From an uncultured Bacteroidota bacterium (GTDB taxonomy: Bacteria > Bacteroidota > Bacteroidia > Flavobacteriales > Flavobacteriaceae): 64,000 nt of DNA. A program made the translations under genes and the position numbers. This document shows positions 56,912 to 64,000 of the stretch, one piece after another. The notes beneath the pieces were generated by a model. The model saw only the letters and a list, made by a program, of their open reading frames with translations, ran no database searches and was not told the DNA's origin. The stretch is taken from the NCBI GenBank assembly GCA_902613595.1, contig CACMHY010000001.1, positions 62,001 to 126,000 of the forward strand, read 5' to 3'. The first letter of the stretch is position 1, and the number at the start of each line of letters is the position of its first letter.

Positions 56912-57487
56912 ATGAGAGTGATTACATCTGCTTTATGTTTTACGTGCTTTTATTTTACCTGTGGTTTTTCTCAAGTCAAGTACGAAAAAGAATACCGTAT
57001 CAAGGAGAACAAGGTTCCCGAAAATATCAAATCATATCTTAGTGAAATTTCTTTTAAAAATAAAATAAAGTGGTATAAAGACGAAGCGCTTAGCAAATAC
57101 ACTTATGAAGCAAAAACTTATCATAACAATCTAAATTTTAGTATCGAATTTGATTCTTTAGGAATCATTGAAGATGTAGAATTTAAAATTGAATGGAAAA
57201 ATATACCTGAGCTCATAAAAAAAAATATAGAATTTTATCTTGATAGCATATATCAAAAAAAGAAAATTATAAAAGTGCAGATTCAATACACTGGAAAACC
57301 AGAAAGTTTGATTAACATCTTAAAGGATCTAAATCAGAATCAAAGATTAACAAGGAAATATGAAATCGTTTTAAAAGGAAAAGAAAATAAAAAATATCAA
57401 ATGATGGAATATTTGTTTTCTGACAAAGGAAAATTTGAAGATAAAGCAATTATCATAATGAAAAATACCGATAATCTTGAATACTAA
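56912..57487 (+). CDS. Secreted hypothetical protein
   Basis: 191 residues. Signal peptide of about 20 residues (ending CGFSQ). The rest is rich in charged residues, with an EFDSLGIIEDVEFKIEW stretch that recalls PepSY-like small domains, but I do not assign it. It is followed by a DUF2490 gene that overlaps its end by 11 bases, so the two are likely expressed together. Confidence 0.7.
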   Translation: MRVITSALCFTCFYFTCGFSQVKYEKEYRIKENKVPENIKSYLSEISFKNKIKWYKDEALSKYTYEAKTYHNNLNFSIEFDSLGIIEDVEFKIEWKNIPELIKKNIEFYLDSIYQKKKIIKVQIQYTGKPESLINILKDLNQNQRLTRKYEIVLKGKENKKYQMMEYLFSDKGKFEDKAIIIMKNTDNLEY

Positions 57488-58163
57488 CTTTAAGCTAGGG
57501 ATTTCAACTCTATTTCTTTTATTAGGTAACTCAATCTTATCACAAAACAAAACTTTTGGTGGCTTGCCTCAGTTAAATATTAACAAGATTTTATCAGAAA
57601 AATGGCGGCTAAATCTAAAAATTGAATCTCGAAATAAATTTTATGAATCTATTAAGGAATTTGAAAATTCTATTAAATTTCAGAACCTTAATACTGATTA
57701 CAGTATCATTTTTTCGAAACGAATAGGTCTAGGTACTTCTGTGGCAGGAGGTCTATTATTTCGTTCAGGAGATAAATATTTTAAAAATAGATATATTCAG
57801 CAGTTAACATTAGTTAATCAGTATGCTTTTTTTAGAATCGCTCAACGTTTTTTAGTTGACCAAACAATAAATGTAAATTCACCTATCGAGATTAGATTTA
57901 GATACAGGATGACTTTTGAATTACCTCTAAATGGAAGATCAATTGATAGTAAAGAATGGTATTTAAAACTCAATAATGAATTTCTTAATTTTTATGAAAA
58001 TAAAAAATATAACCTAGAGTTTCGGTCCTCACCTCTTCTTGGATTTAAATTTTCAGATCAAAACAAATTAGAATTTGGTTTAGACTATAGAAATAAATCA
58101 GTACTGTATAGAATATCAAAGCATCAATTTTGGCTAAGCTTAAATTGGTTTATTATTTTATAA
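57477..58163 (+). CDS. DUF2490 family outer-membrane beta-barrel protein
   Basis: 228 residues. Signal peptide ending SILSQ, then short amphipathic strands ending in a C-terminal aromatic strand (HQFWLSLNWFIIL), as expected for a small outer-membrane barrel. DUF2490 motif: RIAQRFLVDQTI and RFRYRMTFELPL. The start is TTG at 57477, overlapping the preceding gene. Function unknown. Convergent with aroQ. Confidence 0.82.
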   Translation: MNTNFKLGISTLFLLLGNSILSQNKTFGGLPQLNINKILSEKWRLNLKIESRNKFYESIKEFENSIKFQNLNTDYSIIFSKRIGLGTSVAGGLLFRSGDKYFKNRYIQQLTLVNQYAFFRIAQRFLVDQTINVNSPIEIRFRYRMTFELPLNGRSIDSKEWYLKLNNEFLNFYENKKYNLEFRSSPLLGFKFSDQNKLEFGLDYRNKSVLYRISKHQFWLSLNWFIIL

Positions 58164-58181
58164 TATTATCCTTTTCGTGAT

Positions 58182-58598
58182 TTAATTTAAAATACTTTCA
58201 ATAGCCATTCGATATGAATCCAGTCCAAAACCAACAATTAAACCCTTTGCAACTGGAGTGATATAAGAAACATGTCTAAAATTATCTCTTGCGAAGGTGT
58301 TTGTTATGTGAATTTCAATAACTGATGAATCAATACTCTTAATAGCATCTCCTATAGCTACGGACGTATGGGTATAGCCACCCGCATTAAGTAATATTAA
58401 ATCAGAAGTAAATCCAACTTTTTGTAAACGATTTATTAATTCACCTTCAACATTAGATTGGAAATAATCGAACTCAATATTTGAGTATCTTTTTTTTAAA
58501 TTCAAATAATATTCATCAAATGTTTGATCACCATATAAGCTAGGTTCTCGAGTTCCTAAAAGATTTAGGTTTGGTCCATTAATTATGCTGATTTTCAT
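58182..58598 (-). CDS. aroQ: 3-dehydroquinate dehydratase, type II
   Basis: 138 residues. NGPNLNLLGTREPSLYG (active-site Arg and Tyr), FFQSNVEGE-like sequence, NAGGYTHTSVA and EIHITNTFARDNFRH are the type II motifs. Third step of the shikimate pathway. Divergent from xerD. Confidence 0.96.
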   Translation of the reverse strand: MKISIINGPNLNLLGTREPSLYGDQTFDEYYLNLKKRYSNIEFDYFQSNVEGELINRLQKVGFTSDLILLNAGGYTHTSVAIGDAIKSIDSSVIEIHITNTFARDNFRHVSYITPVAKGLIVGFGLDSYRMAIESILN

Positions 58599-58649
58599 TT
58601 TTATTATTTTAGTAAATGTATGTAAATTAAAAAAATTGACATAAAAATT

Positions 58650-59585
58650 ATGAATTGGCAGAAAGCTCTCAGCAATTTTAGAATGTATCTTAGAATAGAA
58701 AGGGGCCTTTCTGAAAATTCGATAGAAAACTACAGTTTAGATATTAAATCTTTTAAAGACTTTCTCTATAATCAAAGAATTGACGAAACACCTTTAAACT
58801 GTAAACAAGAAACAGTTAAAAAATATATATATGAGACAGCTAAAATATTAAGCGAACATACTCAAGCTAGAAGAATTTCTGGACTAAGGAGCTTTTTTGA
58901 TTATTTAATCTTTGAAAAATATAGGTCTACCAATCCTACTGATCTAGTAGAAGTTCCAAAATTAGGAAAAAAACTACCTGACGTATTATCAGTCAATGAA
59001 ATTGAACTAATTCTAAAAAATTTAGATTTGAGCCACCCTCAAGGACATAGAAATCGAGCAATCGTTGAGACTCTATATGGAAGTGGGCTTAGAGTGTCAG
59101 AAATAATAAATTTGAACTTATCTAATTTATTTTTCAAAGAATCACTTATACAAGTTTCAGGGAAAGGAAATAAACAGAGATTAGTTCCGATGGGAAGTGT
59201 TTCAAAAAAACATCTTGAAATATATATTAAACAAGTTAGGAACTGTCAAAAAATAGATAATAAATATCAAGATCTTGTATTCTTAAATAGAAATGGGAAG
59301 CAATTAACAAGACAAATGATTTTTACATTAATCCGTAATTTGGCATTAAAAGCTAAAATTGATAAAAAAATTGGCCCACACACGTTTCGGCATTCATTCG
59401 CGACACATCTTTTAGAAAATGGTGCTGATCTAAGAACTATTCAGGTTTTACTTGGACACGAGAGCATTACAACAACCGAGATATACACACATCTAGATAC
59501 TCATCATCTAAAACAAATTATTAAAAAATTTCACCCAAGAAGTGAAAATCAATCGTCTATCACGAGACGAAAACCCTCTCCATGA
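58650..59585 (+). CDS. xerD: Tyrosine recombinase XerD/XerC
   Basis: 311 residues, standard length. The catalytic set is visible: Arg in YGSGLRVSEI, Lys in SGKGNKQRLVP, HTFRHSFATHL (His, Arg, His/Trp positions) and the nucleophile Tyr in TEIYTHL. It resolves chromosome dimers. No phage or integron genes are nearby, so a housekeeping role is likely. Its last 37 bases overlap the convergent response regulator gene. Confidence 0.93.
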   Translation: MNWQKALSNFRMYLRIERGLSENSIENYSLDIKSFKDFLYNQRIDETPLNCKQETVKKYIYETAKILSEHTQARRISGLRSFFDYLIFEKYRSTNPTDLVEVPKLGKKLPDVLSVNEIELILKNLDLSHPQGHRNRAIVETLYGSGLRVSEIINLNLSNLFFKESLIQVSGKGNKQRLVPMGSVSKKHLEIYIKQVRNCQKIDNKYQDLVFLNRNGKQLTRQMIFTLIRNLALKAKIDKKIGPHTFRHSFATHLLENGADLRTIQVLLGHESITTTEIYTHLDTHHLKQIIKKFHPRSENQSSITRRKPSP

Positions 59586-60253
59586 ATATTTAAAATCTGA
59601 ACCCTTTTGTCTTTCATAAGATACTTTCGAAGCTTCGCAATGTATACATCCATACTTCTGGAAGTGAAATAATTATCGTCACGCCAAATTATATTAAGTG
59701 CTGTTTCACGAGGTAGTAAGTCGTTTGTATGAATTACAAGTAAACGAAGAAGTTGATTTTCTTTTGGTGAAAGTTTAATCTCTGATACATTCCTATAGGT
59801 CAAAATACGCAATTTTGAATTTAGTTTGAAATTACTGAAAGTAAATTCGAAAATATCATTATCAGGTACCAGAATTCTTTTCTTTCTATTAAGAGTAGCT
59901 TTAATTTTTGCCAAAAGAACCTCTGAATCAAAAGGTTTCGTCATGTAGTCATCTGCGCCTATCTTGAAACCTTTCAAAACATCCTCTTTTAAATGTTTAG
60001 CGGTAAGAAAAAAAATTGGTACCTCATCATTTTTCTCCCTTATTTCTTTAGCCAAGGTAAAGCCATCTTTGTATGGCATCATTATATCTAAAATGCATAA
60101 ATCAAAATATGATTTATTAAACTTCTCAAAGCCCTCAATACCATTCTTAGCAAGAACAATATCATAATCATTAAGAGTAAGATATTCCTTTAAAATTTTG
60201 CCAAAGTTAGGATCATCTTCAACTATTAAGATTCTTTTATTTGAATTATTCAT
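59549..60253 (-). CDS. OmpR-family response regulator
   Basis: 234 residues. Receiver domain with acidic pair at D13-D14, phosphorylation site D56 (CILDIMMP) and TAKH lysine; C-terminal winged helix (about 135-234). It is 22 bases after the histidine kinase gene and surely its partner. The arrangement and sequence resemble the RprXY system of Bacteroidota; that equivalence is a guess. Its 3' end overlaps xerD by 37 bases in opposite sense. Confidence 0.93.
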   Translation of the reverse strand: MNNSNKRILIVEDDPNFGKILKEYLTLNDYDIVLAKNGIEGFEKFNKSYFDLCILDIMMPYKDGFTLAKEIREKNDEVPIFFLTAKHLKEDVLKGFKIGADDYMTKPFDSEVLLAKIKATLNRKKRILVPDNDIFEFTFSNFKLNSKLRILTYRNVSEIKLSPKENQLLRLLVIHTNDLLPRETALNIIWRDDNYFTSRSMDVYIAKLRKYLMKDKRVQILNIHGEGFRLVIDD

Positions 60254-60275
60254 TACTATTTTTTTTCATATTTAA

Positions 60276-61859
60276 TTAATAATTATTAGGAAGAAAAATG
60301 GTAAATGTAGTTCCAATACCGTTTTTACTGTTCAAATAAATTTTACCCTTATGTAGGTCGATAATTTTTTTTACATAAGCTAAACCAAGACCATGTCCCT
60401 TGACATTATGAATATTTCCTGATTCTGCTCTATAGAATTTATCAAATACTTTTCGCTGAATAGTTGGGCTCATACCAATACCATTGTCTTTTATTTTTAG
60501 GACAAAATTTTCATCTTGATTGTAAGTTAATATGCTGACTTGAGGTTCTTGTTTAGAATATTTTATAGAATTGTCAAGTAAATTTACAATTACATTAATA
60601 AGGTGATTTTTATTTCCACTAACAATAATTTTTTTTGCCTTAAAATTTGTTACTAATTTACCTGATTTATCATTTAAAATTAATTGTATATGGCCAACCG
60701 CCTCTTTTATTATCCTATGTATATCAATTTTAGTTTTTTGAAATGGCTCATTACTCCTATCTAATTGTGATATACGTAATACATTTTCTACTTGTGATAG
60801 CATTCTAGTATTTTCTTCACGTATGGTTTTAACGTATTTAAGAATCTTTTGGGGTGTTTTAGATACTTTTGGATTTGATATAGCATCTAATGCCAAATTA
60901 ATTGTAGCTATTGGTGTCTTAAATTCATGTGACATGTTATTTATAAAATCTGTTTTTATTTCAGATATTTTCTTTTGACGAATAATTTGATATAATGCAC
61001 TTGAAGAAACTAAAACTATAAAAAGAGTTAGAAATAAAGTAAGCCCACCTACACTGAGTATAGAAGAAAAAACATATTTATCTTTTTCTGGAAATGAAAC
61101 TATCAATTCATATTTTCGTAAACTTTTTTCATCCTGGAAAATTGGTATTGAATATTTATATCCTTTCTGTATTTCAATATAATTATTTGACATAATCTTA
61201 GTCGCTAATCCATTATCATATATACCAAATTCATAATTTGTAACTATCATTTTAGCATCAAATTCTTTTTTTAGCACATAATCGAGCTCTTGAACATTAA
61301 GTCTTTTATGTATGGGTCTATTTGCAGTATAATCTTTAAAAGTTGATCTGATTCTCTGATTTGCGATATTCATTCTTTCAATAGTTTTTATCTTTTCAAC
61401 TGAAACAGCAATATTATTCTCACGATTAAAAACGTCATTTTTGTTAATTATCGTTGTATTACGAACTTGTTTTACATCAGTTAATTTTGTTAAAGTATCT
61501 CCAAGTTTTGGATCCAAATAAGGGGCGATTTTAAAATCCTCCTCAAGGATTCCGAAAGCATAGTAAGAAACTAGATTGTTTGTCTTATCTTCATCCAAAA
61601 ACAAAAATACATTAGCAAAACTAGCATCATCTGGAGTTCCAATCGAATCAATTAGTTTTTCATAAGCATTTATATAATCTGTCAACTCTCGCTCTTGTAT
61701 TTCTTCTGCAACTCTTATAAGAGACTGTTGTACTGCTAATGAGAACTCCTCTTCTTTGTCGTTCCAAGCCGAAAAAATCCAGTACCCTTGAAGTATCAAA
61801 ATACCAAGGATAGAAATTATCATAAAGCTCACTAATGAAATGAAAAGGTTTTTTTTCAT
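60276..61859 (-). CDS. Membrane sensor histidine kinase
   Basis: 527 residues. Two membrane segments (about 8-28 and 265-290) flank a large periplasmic sensor region. The phospho-acceptor His is in NNMSHEFKTPIA, followed by ATPase motifs LLDNSIKYS (N box), DNGIGM (G1) and GHGLGLAYVKKI (G2). It pairs with the regulator downstream. A TAGTTTTG at 61902-61895 on the minus strand could be a -7 element. Confidence 0.94.
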   Translation of the reverse strand: MKKNLFISLVSFMIISILGILILQGYWIFSAWNDKEEEFSLAVQQSLIRVAEEIQERELTDYINAYEKLIDSIGTPDDASFANVFLFLDEDKTNNLVSYYAFGILEEDFKIAPYLDPKLGDTLTKLTDVKQVRNTTIINKNDVFNRENNIAVSVEKIKTIERMNIANQRIRSTFKDYTANRPIHKRLNVQELDYVLKKEFDAKMIVTNYEFGIYDNGLATKIMSNNYIEIQKGYKYSIPIFQDEKSLRKYELIVSFPEKDKYVFSSILSVGGLTLFLTLFIVLVSSSALYQIIRQKKISEIKTDFINNMSHEFKTPIATINLALDAISNPKVSKTPQKILKYVKTIREENTRMLSQVENVLRISQLDRSNEPFQKTKIDIHRIIKEAVGHIQLILNDKSGKLVTNFKAKKIIVSGNKNHLINVIVNLLDNSIKYSKQEPQVSILTYNQDENFVLKIKDNGIGMSPTIQRKVFDKFYRAESGNIHNVKGHGLGLAYVKKIIDLHKGKIYLNSKNGIGTTFTIFLPNNY

Positions 61860-61952
61860 CGATTAACTCTTTTAAAATTAAGAGGCAACAAACACAAAAC
61901 TATACTTTTAACAAAAAATTTTAATACAATAAAAATAAATATTAAAGTTGTT

Positions 61953-62546
61953 TTAGTGAGTACCCTTTTTATTGTTTAACTTTTCAATAAGAATTTTTAC
62001 TTTTTCAAATGTTTTATCCAAATTGATGTTTTCAATCACATAATCGGCATATTTTTCTTTTTTTTTATCTTCCCATTGGTTATTTATTCTTTCAATTACA
62101 TCAGGTTCATTAACGGCATCCCTAGCTACAATTCTTTTAATTCTTTCATTTCTAGGTGCTTTAACCAAAACAATGAAATCACATGATTTATAGCTTCCAC
62201 TTTCGATTAAAATAGCAGCTTCCTTTATTATTATGGGAAAGTTTTCATATTTGTTCTTGAATTTAACGAAAGCTTTATGAACTGCTGGATGCACTGTATC
62301 ATTTAAGTTTTTAAGTAATTTAGAGTCAGAAAAAACTTTTTTTGATAACACCCTACTATTTAAGATTCCTTTTGGATTATATATTTCTTTCCCAAATAAC
62401 TTTATTATTGAATCTTTTAATTCGCCCTCCAAAAGTTTTTTGGCAACTTTATCGGATTCAAAGCAAGGATATCCATTATTTTTTAAATAATTTAAAATTG
62501 TAGATTTTCCACTACCTATTCCCCCTGTAAGACCAATAATAATCAT
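61953..62546 (-). CDS. coaE: Dephospho-CoA kinase
   Basis: 197 residues. P-loop GLTGGIGSGKST at residues 5-16, then FESDKVAKKLLE and HPAVHKAF. It performs the last step of coenzyme A synthesis. Overlaps the YbbR-like gene by four bases. Confidence 0.95.
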   Translation of the reverse strand: MIIIGLTGGIGSGKSTILNYLKNNGYPCFESDKVAKKLLEGELKDSIIKLFGKEIYNPKGILNSRVLSKKVFSDSKLLKNLNDTVHPAVHKAFVKFKNKYENFPIIIKEAAILIESGSYKSCDFIVLVKAPRNERIKRIVARDAVNEPDVIERINNQWEDKKKEKYADYVIENINLDKTFEKVKILIEKLNNKKGTH

Positions 62547-63505
62547 TTTCTTATTAGATAATTTACTTCGTTTGGTTCTAAAATTATTTGTTTTACACCA
62601 CTAGGTTTTTTTTGGATGAATAATTCTAATTTTTGAGTTTGCCCATTTAATATTTGATTGTAATCAGCAATTAACCTGAAATCTGAAACTCTAATATTTC
62701 CTATAACTGACATAGGTATTGTGGCCCTTACTTTTGTATTAGGTGGAAAAAGCTTTACTTTGACTCCTTCTGGTTGATTAATTAATTCAATAGGTATATT
62801 AAATTCTTTTTCTGAATAACGAGAAACCGAAAGTTCAATATCTACAAAATCTTTAGAAAACTTTGCACCTTCAATAGGACTAAGATTTATTTTTTTTGAG
62901 ATAGATTTATAAACATCTTCTTGGTTATATGCAATTGTTTCAGCATAATAAATAGAATCTAAAAGAATTTTTGGACCACGGACAATGATACAATCCGGTT
63001 TGCTAATAACATTAGAATCGGTCAAATATCCAGCTCTTAAATTTATTCTTGTTTTAGGAATAATTGGGATTTTCTTTTCACTTAGACGACTAAATTTTAT
63101 TTTGACTAAAGATGGAGTAAATTGGTTGAGCAAGGTGTTACTATACAATTGTTGTTGTATCAAAAATTTTTGATTTTCTAGATTTAAACTGAGATAATCT
63201 ATTTCAAAATTTGCTTGAATTAGGTCAATTTTTAAATTATTATTGAATAGCCTGTAAAGAATAATTTCAACACCACTAGCTGTTATAGAAGTGTTTAATT
63301 TTTTATTATTTTCAGAAATAACTATACTCTCAGGAATATTTATCCATTCAATATTAAAGATTTGTTCAATTGTATATGAATTTGAAAGTTTTGTGCTAAT
63401 CCAAAAAGAAAATGAAATAAAAACAAAAAATAAAAAAAAGTGCAGACGATTCTTAGAAGGGAATCTTTTTTTTAATCTTTTATTTCCTTCAATTTTTTTT
63501 AACAT
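62543..63505 (-). CDS. YbbR-like (CdaR-type) domain protein
   Basis: 320 residues. One N-terminal membrane segment (about 22-40) followed by YbbR-like beta domains, with repeats of the type 'VIVRGP' and 'PNTKVRATIPMSVIG'. In Firmicutes CdaR stimulates the c-di-AMP synthase CdaA; here the neighbours are fabI and coaE, the usual flavobacterial order. A link to c-di-AMP is possible but not shown. Confidence 0.82.
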   Translation of the reverse strand: MLKKIEGNKRLKKRFPSKNRLHFFLFFVFISFSFWISTKLSNSYTIEQIFNIEWINIPESIVISENNKKLNTSITASGVEIILYRLFNNNLKIDLIQANFEIDYLSLNLENQKFLIQQQLYSNTLLNQFTPSLVKIKFSRLSEKKIPIIPKTRINLRAGYLTDSNVISKPDCIIVRGPKILLDSIYYAETIAYNQEDVYKSISKKINLSPIEGAKFSKDFVDIELSVSRYSEKEFNIPIELINQPEGVKVKLFPPNTKVRATIPMSVIGNIRVSDFRLIADYNQILNGQTQKLELFIQKKPSGVKQIILEPNEVNYLIRK

Positions 63506-63522
63506 TTTCTAAAAATTAGATT

Positions 63523-64000
63523 CTAATCAGAAGGGTTTATAGAATCAATAATTTCTTGGCTAACACCTACACTCGAAAATCCACCATCATGAAATAAATT
63601 TTGAAGTGTAACTTTTCGTGTCATATCAGAAAATAAAGAAACTGTATAATCTGCACATTCCTTTGCTGTAGCATTTCCTAAAGGAGACATTTTTTCGGCA
63701 TATTTAAGGAATCCATCAAGACCTGCAACTCCTTTTCCTGCAGTTGTTAAAGTTGGTGACTGAGATATTGTATTAACTCTAACTTTTTTGTCTTTCCCAA
63801 AGAAATACCCAAAACTTCTCGCAATTGATTCTAAATATGCTTTATTATCTGCCATATCATTGTAATTAGGAAAAGTTCTTTGCGCAGCAATATATGTTAA
63901 AGCGACAATACTACCCCACTTGTTCATGGCGTCCTTTTGGTATAAACACTGCATCAGTTTATGAAATGATAAAGCAGAAATATCCCAACCTTTAGTCATC
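63523..64000 (-). CDS. fabI: Enoyl-[acyl-carrier-protein] reductase FabI, N-terminus cut off
   Basis: About 159 codons lie in the window; the first ~110 residues are outside, so the ATG at 63999 is internal and not the real start. SFHKLMQCLY, the catalytic Tyr and Lys in NYNDMADNKAY (YxxxxxxK), and VRVNTISQSPTLT fit FabI. It completes each fatty acid elongation cycle. Stop 17 bases before the YbbR-like gene. Confidence 0.94.
   Translation of the reverse strand, partial: MTKGWDISALSFHKLMQCLYQKDAMNKWGSIVALTYIAAQRTFPNYNDMADNKAYLESIARSFGYFFGKDKKVRVNTISQSPTLTTAGKGVAGLDGFLKYAEKMSPLGNATAKECADYTVSLFSDMTRKVTLQNLFHDGGFSSVGVSQEIIDSINPSD

Noticed and set aside
58650-59585. Integrase of a mobile element
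   Set aside because: The sequence is a standard XerC/D and there are no attachment repeats, phage or transposon genes around it.

Overview
The window looks like a chromosomal segment of a marine flavobacterium (Bacteroidota, probably Flavobacteriia). The DNA is strongly AT-rich. Shine-Dalgarno sequences are mostly absent. Several genes are preceded by the Bacteroidota-type promoter (TTTG, about 17-22 bases, TAnnTTTG). Many products belong to families typical of this group: DUF5916, DUF3822, DUF6702, a fused aspartokinase/homoserine dehydrogenase, a flavobacterial DnaX without a zinc module, and the order fabI-ybbR-coaE. The content is mostly housekeeping. I see no insertion sequence, prophage, CRISPR array or recognisable defence island.

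Layout. 1-16260 is the most accessory part: a cut-off secreted beta-propeller protein, a DUF819 transporter, a DUF5916 outer-membrane-type protein, a three-gene operon of circularly permuted ATP-grasp, alpha-E and transglutaminase proteins (5493-8834), a DinB-fold protein, a YfcC-type transporter with an M20 deacylase, a secreted M28 peptidase with a DUF6702 partner, a Tat-exported TIM-barrel protein, and an unknown secreted protein that looks internally duplicated. 16541-26112 holds tRNA-Ser(GCU), a PgpH-like HD hydrolase, an NlpC/P60 peptidase, a TPR protein, gyrA and clpC. 26161-33642 is the threonine operon thrABC followed by gcvT, an RmlD-like reductase and yebC. 33623-40363 holds an acyltransferase, a RecD-like helicase, a small conserved cluster ending in rsmD, the RNase P RNA gene, dnaX, and a badly decayed tRNA hydroxylase gene (miaE). 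40364-52846 is a long minus-strand run: ppk-ppx, sixA-pdxH, rnz, pyrB-pyrR, rpsA, cmk and lon. 53064-64000 contains an Atg22/UMF1-type MFS protein, two tandem msrB genes, lpdA, a secreted hypothetical protein with a DUF2490 protein, aroQ, xerD, and a minus-strand run fabI-ybbR-coaE-histidine kinase-response regulator. fabI is cut by the right edge.

How the genes work together. Clear functional units are thrABC (aspartate to threonine), ppk-ppx (polyphosphate turnover), pyrR-pyrB (pyrimidine synthesis), the msrB pair (methionine sulfoxide repair in envelope and cytoplasm), the YfcC/M20 pair (probable uptake and hydrolysis of an acylated amino acid or peptide) and the two-component pair at 59549-61859.

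Most interesting observations. (1) miaE is a pseudogene with many frameshifts, two internal stops and lost metal ligands. (2) Ribosomal protein S1 carries an N-terminal Lys/Ala-rich, histone-H1-like extension encoded by a 60-base tandem repeat. (3) dnaX has three runs of 9-10 adenines at the place where other bacteria use slippage to make the short gamma subunit. (4) The ATP-grasp/alpha-E/transglutaminase operon belongs to a widespread system whose product is unknown. (5) The last codons of rsmD lie inside the complement of the RNase P RNA. (6) Several genes appear to start with TTG.
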